Positions 1-11,098 of a stretch of DNA of 63,013 bases are shown piece after piece. The stretch comes from Hyphomicrobiales bacterium. Lineage in GTDB: Bacteria; Pseudomonadota; Alphaproteobacteria; Rhizobiales; Aestuariivirgaceae. The notes below the pieces were generated by a model, which saw nothing but the letters and a program-made list of their open reading frames with translations, searched no databases and had not been told where the DNA came from. The stretch spans positions 1 to 63,013 of the forward strand of contig JALSGQ010000043.1 of the NCBI GenBank assembly GCA_026982665.1, written 5' to 3'. The translations under genes and the position numbers were made by a program. The stretch's first letter is position 1; the number at the start of each line of letters is the position of its first letter.

Positions 1-2
1 CG

Positions 3-80
3 CGGGCCGAATGGCTGGAGGTGGAAACGCTGGATGCCACCCCGCGCGGTGGTGGCGGTTTCGGTTCCACTGGCAGCTGA
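3..80 (+). CDS. dut: C-terminal end of dUTP diphosphatase (truncated by window start)
   Basis: Frame 3 reads RAEWLEVETLDATPRGGGGFGSTGS*, matching the C-terminal glycine-rich RGxGGFGSTG motif of trimeric dUTPases. Confidence 0.75.
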   Translation, partial: RAEWLEVETLDATPRGGGGFGSTGS

Positions 81-95
81 CGAGTCGAATATGAA

Positions 96-131
96 GAAGC
101 GCCAATGGCGATTTTTCGCCATTGGCGCCTC
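96..131 (+). terminator. Hairpin downstream of dut
   Basis: 13-bp perfect stem gcgccaatggcga (99-111) / tcgccattggcgc (116-128), loop tttt, 16 bp after the dut stop. Confidence 0.6.
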
Positions 132-340
132 TCTTGGTTAGCACGCATTAAAATGGCAAAATTACAAATAGTTGCAGTGAAACCTGTTAGGTTGTCCAGG
201 ACAGCCCCATGAAGAAAGCTTCCCGGCCCGCTGCACAGGCTGGAAAGTCGCGCTCACTACACGACTCATGCTGCCTTTCCTTTTCATGTTCGGCTTGGCA
301 GGTTTGCAGCCAAACACGGCAGGCTGACATTCCCGGCATG

Positions 341-1684
341 TTACGCCGCCTTGCGGCGCACCGTCTCGGCCAGTTCCTCGGCAATGCTGCGGATCTTCTC
401 CGCGTCATCGCCTTCCACCATGATGCGAATGAGCGGCTCGGTGCCGGAAGGACGGATGACCAGCCGCCCCCAGCCTGCAAGCGCCTTTTCCGCCGCCGCC
501 ACGGCCTTCTGCACTGCCGCATCCTCCAGCGGCCGCCCGCCGCCATGGCGCACGTTCAGCAACACCTGCGGCACCGGCTCGAACACGTGGCACACTTCCG
601 AAGCCTTGCGCTGCGTCTGCTTCATCACCGCCAGCACCTGCAGCGCCGCCACCAGCCCATCGCCAGTGGTGTTGTAGTCGGTCAGGATGATGTGGCCTGA
701 CTGCTCGCCCCCCACATTGCACCCTTTCTCGTGCATGGCCTGAAACACGTGGCGGTCCCCCACCGGCGTGCGGTGCAGCGTCAGTCCCTGCGCCTGCAGG
801 TGCCGCTCCAGCCCCAGGTTGGACATGATGGTGGCCACCACTCCATCACCCTGCAGCCAGCCATGCTCGCGGAAATACCCGGCAATGACGGCAAGGATCT
901 GGTCTCCATCCACCACCTGCCCGCGCTCGTCCACGATGATCACGCGGTCGGCATCGCCATCCAGCGCAATGCCCAGATCGGCCCGGTATTTCAGCACCGC
1001 CTGCTGCAACTGCGCCGGTGCGGTGGAGCCGCATTCGCGGTTGATGTTGAAGCCGTCAGGGTCGGTGCCGATGTCGATGACATCCGCGCCCAGCTCCCAC
1101 AGCGCCGTCGGCGCGATGCGATAGGCCGCACCATTGGCGCAATCCACCACCACGCGCAGCCCGTCCAGCCTGAAGAAGCGCGGCAGGCTGCGCTTGACGA
1201 ACTCGATATAGCGCGCCTGCGCATCCTCGATGCGCTTGGCCCGTCCCAGCTTGTCGGAAGCAGCGGCATAGCGCGAGAGGTCGTTTTCCAGCAGCACCTC
1301 GATGCGCTGCTCCTGTTCGTCGGTGAGCTTGTGGCCGTCAGGGCCGAAGAACTTGATGCCGTTGTCGTGATAAGGATTGTGCGAGGCGGAGATCATCACG
1401 CCGAGATCGGCGCGCAGGGAGCGCGTGAGCATGGCCACGCCGGGCGTGGGCACCGGCCCCAGCACGAACACGTCCATGCCGACGGAGAGAAAGCCCGCCG
1501 TCAGCGCCTGCTCCACCATGTAGCCGGAAAGCCGCGTGTCCTTGCCGATCACCACCCGCGCCCGCTGGCCATTGGCGAACAGGGTGCCCACCGCCATGCC
1601 CAGCCGCACGATGGTCTCCGGATCCATCGGTTTCTCGTTGGCCCTGCCCCGCACCCCGTCGGTGCCGAAATAACGCTGTGCCAT
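341..1684 (-). CDS. glmM: Phosphoglucosamine mutase
   Basis: [16 protein letters not shown]..., phosphoserine loop [38 protein letters not shown]; start placed at MAQRYFG within the ORF. Confidence 0.96.
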   Translation of the reverse strand: MAQRYFGTDGVRGRANEKPMDPETIVRLGMAVGTLFANGQRARVVIGKDTRLSGYMVEQALTAGFLSVGMDVFVLGPVPTPGVAMLTRSLRADLGVMISASHNPYHDNGIKFFGPDGHKLTDEQEQRIEVLLENDLSRYAAASDKLGRAKRIEDAQARYIEFVKRSLPRFFRLDGLRVVVDCANGAAYRIAPTALWELGADVIDIGTDPDGFNINRECGSTAPAQLQQAVLKYRADLGIALDGDADRVIIVDERGQVVDGDQILAVIAGYFREHGWLQGDGVVATIMSNLGLERHLQAQGLTLHRTPVGDRHVFQAMHEKGCNVGGEQSGHIILTDYNTTGDGLVAALQVLAVMKQTQRKASEVCHVFEPVPQVLLNVRHGGGRPLEDAAVQKAVAAAEKALAGWGRLVIRPSGTEPLIRIMVEGDDAEKIRSIAEELAETVRRKAA

Positions 1685-1912
1685 GTCCTTGCACCCCTCG
1701 GCATGAACGAATGTCTTGATGGCATTGTTGGCAGCCTTGCAAAACCTGTTTGCGAAAGGCCCCGATGCACGTGCCTTGCCGACTATCACGAAAACATGAA
1801 ATTTTCCTGACACTCACATGTGCAAAAATGACAATCTCGCGCATGCCTGTCGAAAAAAGCGTGCAACAAGACCAGGCCAGCGCCTCCATCAATCACCGCC
1901 TGCAGGCAAGTT

Positions 1913-3058
1913 TCACCCCTCTTCCAGCACCGCCTGCAGCATGCGCTTCACCTGCACGGTTTGCGCCACGTCATGCACCCGCACCATCTGCGCACCGGCC
2001 AGCCACGCCAGTTCGGCCACCGCCAGCGAGCCGGCCAGCCGCTCCCCCGCCTTTGCCACACCGGTGATCTCGCCGATGAAACGCTTGCGCGAGGCGGCAT
2101 ACAGCACTCCCATCCCCAGCCCGTGCAACAGCGCCAGGTGCCGCAGCAGCGCCAGGTTGTCGGCAGTGTTCTTGGCAAAGCCGATGCCGGGGTCGATCAT
2201 CATGTCCTGCCGGCTGATGCCTGCCGTCTCCGCCGCCAGCACCGCCGCCTCCAGCTCGTCGAACACCTCCAGCGCCACGTCATCATAGGCTGCATGCTGC
2301 ATCATGGTGTCCGGCGTGCCCCGCATGTGCATGAGAATGACCGGCACTTCAAGCTCGGCCACGGTGGCGCGTGCCTGCGGGTCGAACGACAGGGCCGAAA
2401 CATCGTTGACGATGCGCGCCCCCGCCTTCACCGCCGCGCGCATCACCGCGCTCTTGCGGGTATCGACACTCACCACGCAGCCTTGTGCCGCCAGCGCCTC
2501 GACCACCGGCAGCACCCGCTCCATCTCCTCTTCCTCCGATACCTCCGCCGCACCCGGGCGGGTGGACTCACCCCCCACGTCCAGCACGTCCGCCCCGGCC
2601 TCGGCCAGCCGCAGCCCATGCTCGATGGCTGCGCGTGCATCCCCATGCAGGCCGCCGTCGGAGAAGCTGTCCGGCGTTACGTTGATGATGCCCATCACCC
2701 GCGGCACATCCAGTGGCAGGCCGGCGAATGGTGGGCGCTGCCTGCCCAGCTGCTGAAGCCACCGTGCCAGCGCCGGATGATCTTCCGCCTTGCGGCGCAG
2801 CTCATCGACATGCAGCAGCCGCCGCGAGCGCTCCTGCGTGCGCCCGCAATGGTGCACCAGCCAGCCGCAGGTGAAGGCCAGCCGCCTGCCCGCCAGCGGC
2901 AGCGCCAGCCCCTGCCTGACGGCCAGCCGCGCCGCCTCGCCGTGCAGCAGCCCCTGCGGGATGACGTAAACCCTGTCCGCGCCGTGCTCGTGCTGTTGTG
3001 CCACGCTGCTCTCCGTTGCCTTCCGTTGCCCTTGCCGGTGCTCACTTCCGTGCATCAC
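1913..3058 (-). CDS. folP: Dihydropteroate synthase
   Basis: RVMGIINVTPDSFSDGG, DVGGESTRPGA, DPGIGFAK motifs. Confidence 0.95.
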   Translation of the reverse strand: MMHGSEHRQGQRKATESSVAQQHEHGADRVYVIPQGLLHGEAARLAVRQGLALPLAGRRLAFTCGWLVHHCGRTQERSRRLLHVDELRRKAEDHPALARWLQQLGRQRPPFAGLPLDVPRVMGIINVTPDSFSDGGLHGDARAAIEHGLRLAEAGADVLDVGGESTRPGAAEVSEEEEMERVLPVVEALAAQGCVVSVDTRKSAVMRAAVKAGARIVNDVSALSFDPQARATVAELEVPVILMHMRGTPDTMMQHAAYDDVALEVFDELEAAVLAAETAGISRQDMMIDPGIGFAKNTADNLALLRHLALLHGLGMGVLYAASRKRFIGEITGVAKAGERLAGSLAVAELAWLAGAQMVRVHDVAQTVQVKRMLQAVLEEG

Positions 3059-3770
3059 CTGCCGCGTGCGCGGCCTGCACGAAGTGGCGGATGAGCGCCG
3101 GATCCTTCACTCCCCTTGCACGCTCCACGCCAGAGGAGACATCCACCATCGGCGCGCCGGTCTGGTGAATGGCCTCGGCGACATTCTCCGGTGTCAGTCC
3201 ACCCGCCAGCATGAAGGGCTGAGCATCGGCACCGCCGCCGTCTTGCTGCCAGCCGCTCAGCCATGCCCAGTCGAACGCCCGGCCCATGCCGCCGGGCAGC
3301 GCTGCATCCTGCGGCGGATGCCAGGCATCGAACAGCGGAAAGGCGATATGCGGCAGATAGGGCTCCACCAGCGCCAGGTCCTGCCGCTGCCGCAGGCGAA
3401 ACGCCTTGATGACGGGGCATTGCGCCAGCGCCGCGATTTCCCGCACCCGCGCCGGTGTCTCCTGCCCATGCGCCTGGATGTAGTCGGGCCGCACCTGCTG
3501 GCGAATGTCTCTCAGCAGGGCATCATCGGCATCCACCACCAGCGCCACCACCGCCGGGCGCTGCGGTGCCGATGCACCTTCATCATCCGGCCGCCGCGCC
3601 GGCAGTCCACGCAAGTGCGCCACCAGCGCCGATGCCTGTTGCAGCGTCAGATGCCGTGGCGATGGCGGATAGAACACCAGCCCGACGAAATCGGCTCCTG
3701 CTGCCACCACCGCATCGAGCGCTTCGATATCGGTGATGCCACAGATCTTCACCCTGACCACGGCCAGCAC
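3042..3770 (-). CDS. trpF: Phosphoribosylanthranilate isomerase
   Basis: VKICGITDIEALDAVVAAGADFVGLVFYPPSPR; LAGGLTPENV...DVSSGVE motifs. Confidence 0.95.
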   Translation of the reverse strand: MLAVVRVKICGITDIEALDAVVAAGADFVGLVFYPPSPRHLTLQQASALVAHLRGLPARRPDDEGASAPQRPAVVALVVDADDALLRDIRQQVRPDYIQAHGQETPARVREIAALAQCPVIKAFRLRQRQDLALVEPYLPHIAFPLFDAWHPPQDAALPGGMGRAFDWAWLSGWQQDGGGADAQPFMLAGGLTPENVAEAIHQTGAPMVDVSSGVERARGVKDPALIRHFVQAAHAAGDARK

Positions 3771-3791
3771 ACTCCTTTCCCGTGGCTTTTT

Positions 3792-5120
3792 TTACGGTTG
3801 CCGTGCCGCCGAGCCTTCAGTGGAACCGGTGGCAGCTTCTGCAGCGCCACCACCCTTGTCAGCTCCTCCGGCGGTATCGATATCGGTTGTTGCGGCAACA
3901 TCGCCCTCGGCAAACAGTCCGGCCGGAGCGGAGAAGTCGTCTATCCGCCCTGCCTTCGCCTGTTCCCATGTCCCGCGGCGGAACAACGCTGCTGTCGCGC
4001 TGTTCGGCGGCACGCTGCGCCGCAGCGCCTGCAACACCCCACCTCGAGGCGCACCGGCCGGGGTGCGCGCCAGAAACACCACATCGCTGCCCGGCAGGCT
4101 GGCCGGAGTTTCATACACGGCCTCTCCCAGCGGTCCGGCCCGCCCCACGAATGGCTGATCTGCTCCCTGCTCCGGTGCCAGCGCCATGCCCGGCCCGCCC
4201 GCAGCCGCCCCTTGCGCTGCCTGCTCCACGTCCCGGCGGATGACATCCATCACCAGTTTCGCCAGCCGCGTGTTGCCGGCCTTGATGAAATGGATGCCAT
4301 TGTGCGCCCGCAGCCGCACCACCTGCCCGTTGACATCCGGCCCCATCAAGGCGAAGCCACCATTGGCGTCGGCAAAGGCCTTGCGAATATCGATGAAACG
4401 CACCCCGGCAGCGCGCGTGCGCGCCCGCACCACCTCGTTGATGCGCCGTGTCGCCGCATCCAGCCGCGCGTCGCGCATTACCGGCAGCCCCACCCAGTAA
4501 AGCGCCACTCCGGCGCTGCGGAAGGTTTCGATGACGGCATCCACCCGGCTGGCATAGATGCGCTCCCATTCAGCGGAACCGAAGGGGATGCGCCGCCCGC
4601 CGACGGAAATGTCGCGCGCATCATTCACCCCCAGCAGCACGATGCCGATATCCACCGGCTGGCTTTCCAGCACCCGGGCAATGGCCCGTGGCCAGTCGTA
4701 ATACGCCGGGCGCGCCAGCCCGGAGCCGGCATTGAACCGCCCCTTGGCGATGAAACGCGTATCACCTTCCAGCACCCGCCAGGTGCCAGCCAGAAGACCG
4801 GTGGCCATCTTGTCGCCGAACACGAACAGGCGGTAGCGCTCCTTGGCATGGGCAATGTAGGGTTGCGCCACGCCATCCGCCCCTGCCACGCCATCTGCCC
4901 CGCCCGTCGGGGTGCGTGCGGCTAGAGCTTCGCCTTGCACATTTTTCGCCGCCGGCGCAGCGGACTGCGCCCGGCCGGCCTGCGGCATCGCCAGCAGCGC
5001 CAGCAGCAATGCAAGCCCCGCCAGCGCCACCCACGCCACCAGCGCCTGCCGGCAGCACCGGGCAACGTCCATGCTGGCCGATGATGGCCAAGGCCTGCCA
5101 TGTTCGCGCCACTGCATCAT
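3792..5120 (-). CDS. SGNH/GDSL-type hydrolase family protein (DUF459-like), secreted or membrane anchored
   Basis: Hydrophobic N-terminus; FGDKMATGLLAG, LGVNDARD, HFIKAGN blocks typical of SGNH-like DUF459 proteins; true start may be M at about 5072. Confidence 0.7.
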   Translation of the reverse strand: MMQWREHGRPWPSSASMDVARCCRQALVAWVALAGLALLLALLAMPQAGRAQSAAPAAKNVQGEALAARTPTGGADGVAGADGVAQPYIAHAKERYRLFVFGDKMATGLLAGTWRVLEGDTRFIAKGRFNAGSGLARPAYYDWPRAIARVLESQPVDIGIVLLGVNDARDISVGGRRIPFGSAEWERIYASRVDAVIETFRSAGVALYWVGLPVMRDARLDAATRRINEVVRARTRAAGVRFIDIRKAFADANGGFALMGPDVNGQVVRLRAHNGIHFIKAGNTRLAKLVMDVIRRDVEQAAQGAAAGGPGMALAPEQGADQPFVGRAGPLGEAVYETPASLPGSDVVFLARTPAGAPRGGVLQALRRSVPPNSATAALFRRGTWEQAKAGRIDDFSAPAGLFAEGDVAATTDIDTAGGADKGGGAAEAATGSTEGSAARQP

Positions 5121-5212
5121 GCCTTCATCCCGTCAACAGGCCCCAGGCCTCATGCGCAGGGAATGCCAACCCTGCAGGCTTGCCTGCTGCCGCGCAGGCG
5201 GGGCAGGCAGGT

Positions 5213-6061
5213 TCAGTCGCGCAGCAGGTCGTTGATGGAAACCTTCGCGCGCGTCTTCTCGTCCACCCGCTTCACGATCACGGCGCAGTAGAGGTTGGGT
5301 GCGGGCTTGCCGTTGGGCAGCTCGGTCTTGGAGCCGGGCATGGAGCCGGAAACCACCACCGAATAGGGCGGCACGCGGCCGTAGAAGACCTCGCCCGTCT
5401 CGCGGTCGATGATGCGGGTGGACTGGCCGATGAACACGCCCATGGAAATCACCGAGCCTTCGCCGACGATGACACCCTCGACGATCTCCGAGCGGGCGCC
5501 GATGAAGCAGTTGTCCTCGATGATGACGGGGCCTGCCTGCAACGGCTCCAGCACGCCGCCGATGCCCACCCCGCCGGAGAGATGCACGTTCCTGCCGATC
5601 TGCGCACAGGAGCCCACCGTGGCCCAGGTGTCCACCATGGTGCCCTCGTCCACATAGGCACCGAGGTTGACGAAAGAGGGCATCAGCACCACGTTGGGCG
5701 CGATGTAGGCGGAATGGCGCACGATGCTGCCCGGCACGGCACGAAAGCCTGCCTTGCGGAAGTCCTCCGCCGTCCAGCCGGCGAACTTCGACGGCACCTT
5801 GTCCCACCATACCGCACCACCGGGGCCGCCCTCGATGACCTGCATGTCATTCAGGCGGAAGGACAGCAGCACCGCCTTTTTCAGCCACTGGTTCACCACC
5901 CACTCGCCGTTCACCTTCTCGGCCACTCGCGCCTTGCCGGAATCGAGCAGGTTCAGGGCCTCTTCCACCGCCTCGCGCACCGCGCCGGTGGTGGCGGGCG
6001 TGATGTCCGCAGCGTTGTCGAACGCCGTCTCGATGGTATTGCGCAGATCGTCGAAACTCAT
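5213..6061 (-). CDS. dapD: 2,3,4,5-tetrahydropyridine-2,6-dicarboxylate N-succinyltransferase
   Basis: Left-handed beta-helix hexapeptide repeats; [47 protein letters not shown]. Confidence 0.96.
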   Translation of the reverse strand: MSFDDLRNTIETAFDNAADITPATTGAVREAVEEALNLLDSGKARVAEKVNGEWVVNQWLKKAVLLSFRLNDMQVIEGGPGGAVWWDKVPSKFAGWTAEDFRKAGFRAVPGSIVRHSAYIAPNVVLMPSFVNLGAYVDEGTMVDTWATVGSCAQIGRNVHLSGGVGIGGVLEPLQAGPVIIEDNCFIGARSEIVEGVIVGEGSVISMGVFIGQSTRIIDRETGEVFYGRVPPYSVVVSGSMPGSKTELPNGKPAPNLYCAVIVKRVDEKTRAKVSINDLLRD

Positions 6062-6963
6062 GATGTCGCCTTTCCTTCGTTCGTGTCCTGAAGCTTCGCT
6101 GCTGTTGTGGCTGTGGTGGCTGTTGTGGCAGCAGCACCGGTATCGATCAACCGTTGCAGGAACTCCGGCAGCCGGCTGGTGCGAAAATGCACATGCTCCC
6201 CTTGCGGGTCATCATGCGGGTGAGACATGGCTGCATCACCGCCGGCGCGGCAGCCACACCCCGCGGACGGTGCATGCAGGCTGTCGGCATCGGCGTTGGC
6301 CGGGTGGCGCACCAGCACGGTGGTCATGCCGCGTGCATGCGGCTCGGCAAGGTTGCGGGCAATGTCCTCGAACATGGCAGCACTGGCGGGACTGATGCCG
6401 GTGCGGCGGAAGAAGGCATCGAAGGCCTGCGCATGCGGCTTCGGCACGTAGCCCGCCGCCTTCACGTCGAAGATCTCGTCGATGCGGGAAAGCACGCCCA
6501 GCCGATCAAGCACCTGCTCGGCATGGCTCAGCGAGCCGTTGGTGAACACCCACTTGCGCCCGTGCAATTGCGCCAGTGCCGCATCGAGCGCCGGGTCGGG
6601 CGCGATGGGGGCATAGTCGATGTCATGCACGAAGGCGAGAAAGTCGTCCGGATCGGCAATCTCGCCATTGGCGATGAGGCCGTGCAGGGTGGTGCCGTAG
6701 CGGCGGAAATAGTCCTTCTGGATGATGCGCGCCTGTTGCCTGTCCACGCCGAACAGCCGGCTCAGATATTCGCCCATCCGCCGATCGATCTGCTCGAACA
6801 GCCCGCGCGAGGCGCAGTAGAGCGTGTTGTCGAGGTCGAACACCCACTCGCGCACCGGCGCAAAGGCGGCGCGCAGGCGTGCATCATCCACAGGCCCCAC
6901 CGACGCGCCTTGCTGCATCCCTTGCGGATCGTGGGTGGTGTTTCTGGCGGCACCGGCCGTCAT
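6058..6963 (-). CDS. HAD-superfamily pyrimidine 5'-nucleotidase
   Basis: [41 protein letters not shown]; 4-nt overlaps with argB and dapD. Confidence 0.88.
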   Translation of the reverse strand: MTAGAARNTTHDPQGMQQGASVGPVDDARLRAAFAPVREWVFDLDNTLYCASRGLFEQIDRRMGEYLSRLFGVDRQQARIIQKDYFRRYGTTLHGLIANGEIADPDDFLAFVHDIDYAPIAPDPALDAALAQLHGRKWVFTNGSLSHAEQVLDRLGVLSRIDEIFDVKAAGYVPKPHAQAFDAFFRRTGISPASAAMFEDIARNLAEPHARGMTTVLVRHPANADADSLHAPSAGCGCRAGGDAAMSHPHDDPQGEHVHFRTSRLPEFLQRLIDTGAAATTATTATTAAKLQDTNEGKATS

Positions 6964-7898
6964 GCTTCCTCCTGACCTCGTGCCGGAGCCTGCCCCAGCG
7001 AGATGCGCGTGCCGACGCCGCGCGCCGTGAACAGCTCCAGCAGCACCGCGTGCGGCACCCGGCCATCGAGGATGATCACGCCCTCCACGCCGCTGTTCAC
7101 CACCTCCACGCAGGAGCGCACCTTCGGGATCATGCCGCCGGAGATGACCCCATCGGCAATGAGCCGCTCCACCTCTTCCGGTGTCAGCTCCGAAAGCAGG
7201 TTGCCATCGGCATCCAGCACACCCATCACGTCGGTGAGCAGCAGCAGGCGCTTGGCCTTCAGCGCGCCGGCCAGCGCGCCGGCGAAGGTATCGGCATTGA
7301 TGTTCAGCGTCTCGCCATCCTCGGAGACGGCAATGGGGGCCACCACCGGGATCACGTCGGAGCGCGCCAGCACGTCGATGATCTCCGTGTCCATTGCCAC
7401 CGGCTCGCCGACGTAGCCCAGGTCGATGATCTTCTCGATGCCGGAGACCGGATCGGTCTTCTTTCGCTGCAGCTTGCGGGCGGTGCACAGGCCCGCATCC
7501 TTGCCCGAAATGCCCGCCGCCTTGCCGCCCACCTTGCGGATGCAGTTCACCACCTGCTTGTTGACGGAGCCGGAGAGCACCATCTCCGCCACCTCCACCG
7601 TCTGTGCGCAGGTGATGCGCAATCCGTCCTCGAAGCGCGAGGCAATGCCCAGCTTCTCCAGCATGCGGCCGATCTGCGGCCCACCACCGTGCACGATCAC
7701 CGGATGAATGCCGGAAAGCTTCAGCTGCACCACGTCGGCACAGAACTGCTCCGCCAGCGCCGCGTCCACCATGGCATGGCCACCATACTTGATGACCACC
7801 GTCTGCCCGGCATAGCGCTGCATGAAGGGCAGGGCCTCGGCCAGCACGCCTGCCACTTCATCGCGCGAGAGATGTTCGGTATCACTCTTCATGCCCAT
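6960..7898 (-). CDS. argB: Acetylglutamate kinase
   Basis: VVIKYGGHAMVDAALAEQF, VIVHGGGPQIGRML, NINADTFAGALAGALKA. Confidence 0.96.
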   Translation of the reverse strand: MGMKSDTEHLSRDEVAGVLAEALPFMQRYAGQTVVIKYGGHAMVDAALAEQFCADVVQLKLSGIHPVIVHGGGPQIGRMLEKLGIASRFEDGLRITCAQTVEVAEMVLSGSVNKQVVNCIRKVGGKAAGISGKDAGLCTARKLQRKKTDPVSGIEKIIDLGYVGEPVAMDTEIIDVLARSDVIPVVAPIAVSEDGETLNINADTFAGALAGALKAKRLLLLTDVMGVLDADGNLLSELTPEEVERLIADGVISGGMIPKVRSCVEVVNSGVEGVIILDGRVPHAVLLELFTARGVGTRISLGQAPARGQEEA

Positions 7899-8042
7899 GG
7901 TTTTTGGCCGTTGCGCGGCGGCGGGTCAAGCCCTTCGCCCGCCACGCCGCCGCCTTCGCGCGTGGCCATTGCACAACCCCGCGGCAAGGTGCAAGACATC
8001 TTGCTGCCAGCCGCCTGATGCAGTCAACGGAGCAACCCGCGC

Positions 8043-8897
8043 ATGAGCGCCAGCGCCCACAGTTTCTTTCACGTGCACCTCGTCTCCGATTCCACCGGCG
8101 AGGGCCTGCGCCAGCTGCTGGACAAGGCGTTGCTGTTCTTTGCCGGGCACCAGCCCATCGTGCACATGCACACGCTGCTGCGCTCGGCAACGGACATGCA
8201 GCAGGTGCTGGAGCGGCTGGAGGAGGAGCCGGGGCTGGTGCTGCACGGGCTTTCCGACAAGCGCCTGCGGCACATGCTGGAGGCTTTCTGCGCCGAGCAG
8301 GGGCTGGCCTGCATGGCCGTGCTCGACCCGCTGGTGGAGATGCTCTCCGCCTGGCTCAACACCAACGAGAACATCGTGCGCAGTCCGCGCCCGGCGCTGG
8401 ACGAGCACTACTTCGCCCGCATGCGTGCGCTGGACTTCGCCATGATGCACGATGACGGTCAGAACGCCGAAACGCTGGAAGAGGCCGACATCATCCTCAT
8501 CGGCCTCTCCCGCACCTCCAAGACGCCCACCAGCATCTACCTGGCCAACCAGGGCTATCGCACCGCCAACATTCCCTTCATTGCCGGGCAGGCGCTGCCC
8601 GAAGGCCTGTTTCACCTGAAAGAGCCGCTCATCGTCGGCCTCATCGCCACCTCGCAGGCGCTTTCCGGCCTGCGCTCCAGCCGCCTGCAGGACATCGGCG
8701 CACAACAACGGCAGGGACAGGTGCGAGACTATGCCGAACGCCGCGCCATCGCCGCCGAGATCCGCGAGCTGCGCAAGCTGTGCGAGCGCCACGGCTGGCC
8801 GGTCATCGACGTAACCCGGCGGGCGGTGGAGGAAACGGCGGCGATGATCATCAAGCTGTTCGAGCAGCGCCGGCAGAAGGCGCGGGCAACGGAATGA
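8043..8897 (+). CDS. Pyruvate, phosphate dikinase regulatory protein (kinase/phosphorylase, DUF299)
   Basis: FHVHLVSDSTGEGLRQL N-terminus and P-loop-like GLSRTSKTPTSIYLANQGY. Confidence 0.93.
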   Translation: MSASAHSFFHVHLVSDSTGEGLRQLLDKALLFFAGHQPIVHMHTLLRSATDMQQVLERLEEEPGLVLHGLSDKRLRHMLEAFCAEQGLACMAVLDPLVEMLSAWLNTNENIVRSPRPALDEHYFARMRALDFAMMHDDGQNAETLEEADIILIGLSRTSKTPTSIYLANQGYRTANIPFIAGQALPEGLFHLKEPLIVGLIATSQALSGLRSSRLQDIGAQQRQGQVRDYAERRAIAAEIRELRKLCERHGWPVIDVTRRAVEETAAMIIKLFEQRRQKARATE

Positions 8898-9007
8898 TGT
8901 GGATGTCTGGCTGACAGGATGCGCTTGTCTTGGCGCGACGCTCTGTCTACGTTGCACGGGGCGTTGATGAGCGTGCGACAGGCAGGCAGCAGCGGAGAAG
9001 AGACGGG

Positions 9008-9436
9008 ATGATGGAAGAACTGGTGCGCAATGTCGCCGCCCAGGTGGATGCGGATGAAGAGACGGCGCGCAGCGCCATCGGCACGCTGCTCGCCTTCGTG
9101 CGGGATAATACCGAGGAGGCGGATGCGCGGGCGCTGTTCGAGCAGGTGCCGGAAGCGGCAGCGCTGGCCGAAGAGGGCGCGGCACAGGCAGCGGATGCGG
9201 GCGGCAACGGTGGTGGCGGGCTGATGGGCATGCTCGGCGGCATGCTGGGCGGCTCCATGGGTGCGGCCATGAGCGCACTGGACAGGCTGCAGGCGCTGGG
9301 GCTGGATACCGGGCAGATCGGCACTGTCGGCAAGGCCCTGTTCGCACACCTGAAGAACGAGGCCGATGAGGAGCTGGTGCGGCGCATCCTCGATGATCTG
9401 GCCGGCAAGGTGCCGATGCTGGACAGGTTCCTGTGA
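9008..9436 (+). CDS. Small uncharacterised protein (DUF2267/DUF2780-like composition) with Gly/Met-rich centre
   Basis: MMEELVRNVAAQVDADEETARSAIGTLLAFVRD...GGGGLMGMLGGMLGGSMGAAM...KVPMLDRFL. Confidence 0.6.
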   Translation: MMEELVRNVAAQVDADEETARSAIGTLLAFVRDNTEEADARALFEQVPEAAALAEEGAAQAADAGGNGGGGLMGMLGGMLGGSMGAAMSALDRLQALGLDTGQIGTVGKALFAHLKNEADEELVRRILDDLAGKVPMLDRFL

Positions 9437-9490
9437 GTTTCCCCGTTTCCGTGCGCTTCCCGCATTTCCATCGAGACGGAGCAGACCACC

Positions 9491-10264
9491 ATGCACATTC
9501 CCGCATCCGGCAATGGCAACGGCGACGTGCTGCTGCGTCTTGATGGCGTCGGCGTGCGCGCGCCTTCCGGGCGCTGGATCCTGCGCGATGTCTCCTTCTC
9601 CGTGAAGCGCGGTGAAATCGTTACCATCATCGGCCCCAACGGTGGCGGCAAGACCACCACCGTGCGCACCGCGCTTGGCATCATCACCCCCACCACCGGC
9701 ACGGTGTGGCGCAAGCCGGGACTGCGCATCGGTTACACGCCGCAGAAGATGAAGCCCGATGCCACCCTGCCGCTTTCCGTGGCGCGCTTCCTGGCGCTGG
9801 GCACGGGCGCGGGCCGGGCAGACATCGAAGCGGCGCTTGCACGCACCGGTGCCCAATCCCTGCTGCACGAGCAACTGGCGCATCTCTCCGGCGGCGAGCT
9901 GCAGCGCGTGCTCATTGCCCGCGCCATGCTGCGCCGCCCCGACCTGCTGGTGCTGGACGAGCCGGTGCAGGGCGTGGATTTCACCGGCGAGGCGCAGCTC
10001 TATGACCTCATCCGCAGCCTGCGGGAGGAGAGCGGCTGCGGCGTGCTGATGGTTTCGCACGACCTGCACTTCGTCATGGCCGGCACCGATCACGTGGTGT
10101 GCATCAACGTGCACGTATGCTGCGCCGGCACCCCGCAGGCCGTGTCGGAACACCCGGAATACACCGGCCTGTTCGGTCCCGCCGCCGTGGCGCATCAGGC
10201 AGCCTACACCCACCTGCATGATCACGAGCACGGCCTGAAGCATGATCCGGGCCGGGAGGAATGA
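9491..10264 (+). CDS. znuC: Zinc ABC transporter ATP-binding protein
   Basis: Walker A GPNGGGKTTTVR, LSGGELQRVLIARAM signature, Walker B LLVLDEP; His-rich C-terminus THLHDHEHGLKH. Confidence 0.9.
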   Translation: MHIPASGNGNGDVLLRLDGVGVRAPSGRWILRDVSFSVKRGEIVTIIGPNGGGKTTTVRTALGIITPTTGTVWRKPGLRIGYTPQKMKPDATLPLSVARFLALGTGAGRADIEAALARTGAQSLLHEQLAHLSGGELQRVLIARAMLRRPDLLVLDEPVQGVDFTGEAQLYDLIRSLREESGCGVLMVSHDLHFVMAGTDHVVCINVHVCCAGTPQAVSEHPEYTGLFGPAAVAHQAAYTHLHDHEHGLKHDPGREE

Positions 10265-10267
10265 ATC

Positions 10268-11098
10268 ATGCACGAACATTTGAATGAACATCTGCACGGG
10301 GCCATCGTGCCCGCGCCGTTCTGGCTCATCCTGCTGGCGACACTGGCGCTGATGCTGGCCACCGCCCCGGCGGGCAGCGTGCTGCTGTGGCGGCGTTTCG
10401 CCTATTTCGGCGATGCATTGGGGCACGCGGCCATGTTCGGCGTGGCGCTGGCGCTGGCCATGCACCTGCCCGTCATCGCCGGGGTGGCGGTGGTGGCGCT
10501 GGTGGTGGCCGCCACCGTCATCCGCATGGCGCGCGGCGGGCAACTGGCCCATGATGCGCTGCTTGGCACCTTCGCCCACGGCCTGCTGGCATTGGGCCTG
10601 CTGCTGGCCTTCATCTCCCTGCCCAAGGGGGCGGACCTGCATCACGTGCTGTTTGGCGACGTGCTGCACATGCAGCCCGTGGAGGCCGTGGCCATCATCA
10701 TCGGTGCCATCATCATCGCCGTGCTGCTGTGGCGCTCGTGGAACGTGCTGGTGCTGGGCGCGGTGAGCGACGAGCTGGCGCAGGCCGAGGGCTGGCCGGT
10801 GCAGCGCGCCCAGATGCTGCTGCTGCTCTCCGCCGCTGCCCTGCTGGCGCTGGCGGCAAAGGCCGCCGGGTTGCTGCTGTTCGCCTCGCTGCTCATCATC
10901 CCCGCCGCTGCCGCCCGTGCCTTTGCCCGCACGCCGGAACACATGGCGCTGGGTGCGGTGCTCGTTGCCCTGCCGGCGGTCATCGGTGGGCTGTTCATCG
11001 CGCGCGCCTTCGCAATCCCCTCCGGCCCGGCCATCGTCTCCATTGCCTTCGGCTTCTTCGTGCTTTTTCACTTGGCGGCATGGTTGCGGCGGCGTTGA
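10268..11098 (+). CDS. znuB: Zinc ABC transporter permease
   Basis: Polytopic membrane protein directly after znuC; FAYFGDALGHAAMFGVALA typical of ABC-3 permeases. Confidence 0.9.
   Translation: MHEHLNEHLHGAIVPAPFWLILLATLALMLATAPAGSVLLWRRFAYFGDALGHAAMFGVALALAMHLPVIAGVAVVALVVAATVIRMARGGQLAHDALLGTFAHGLLALGLLLAFISLPKGADLHHVLFGDVLHMQPVEAVAIIIGAIIIAVLLWRSWNVLVLGAVSDELAQAEGWPVQRAQMLLLLSAAALLALAAKAAGLLLFASLLIIPAAAARAFARTPEHMALGAVLVALPAVIGGLFIARAFAIPSGPAIVSIAFGFFVLFHLAAWLRRR

Noticed and set aside
3066-4925. 619-aa plus-strand ORF opposite trpF and the SGNH gene
   Set aside because: Antisense artefact with His/Arg-rich composition and no domain
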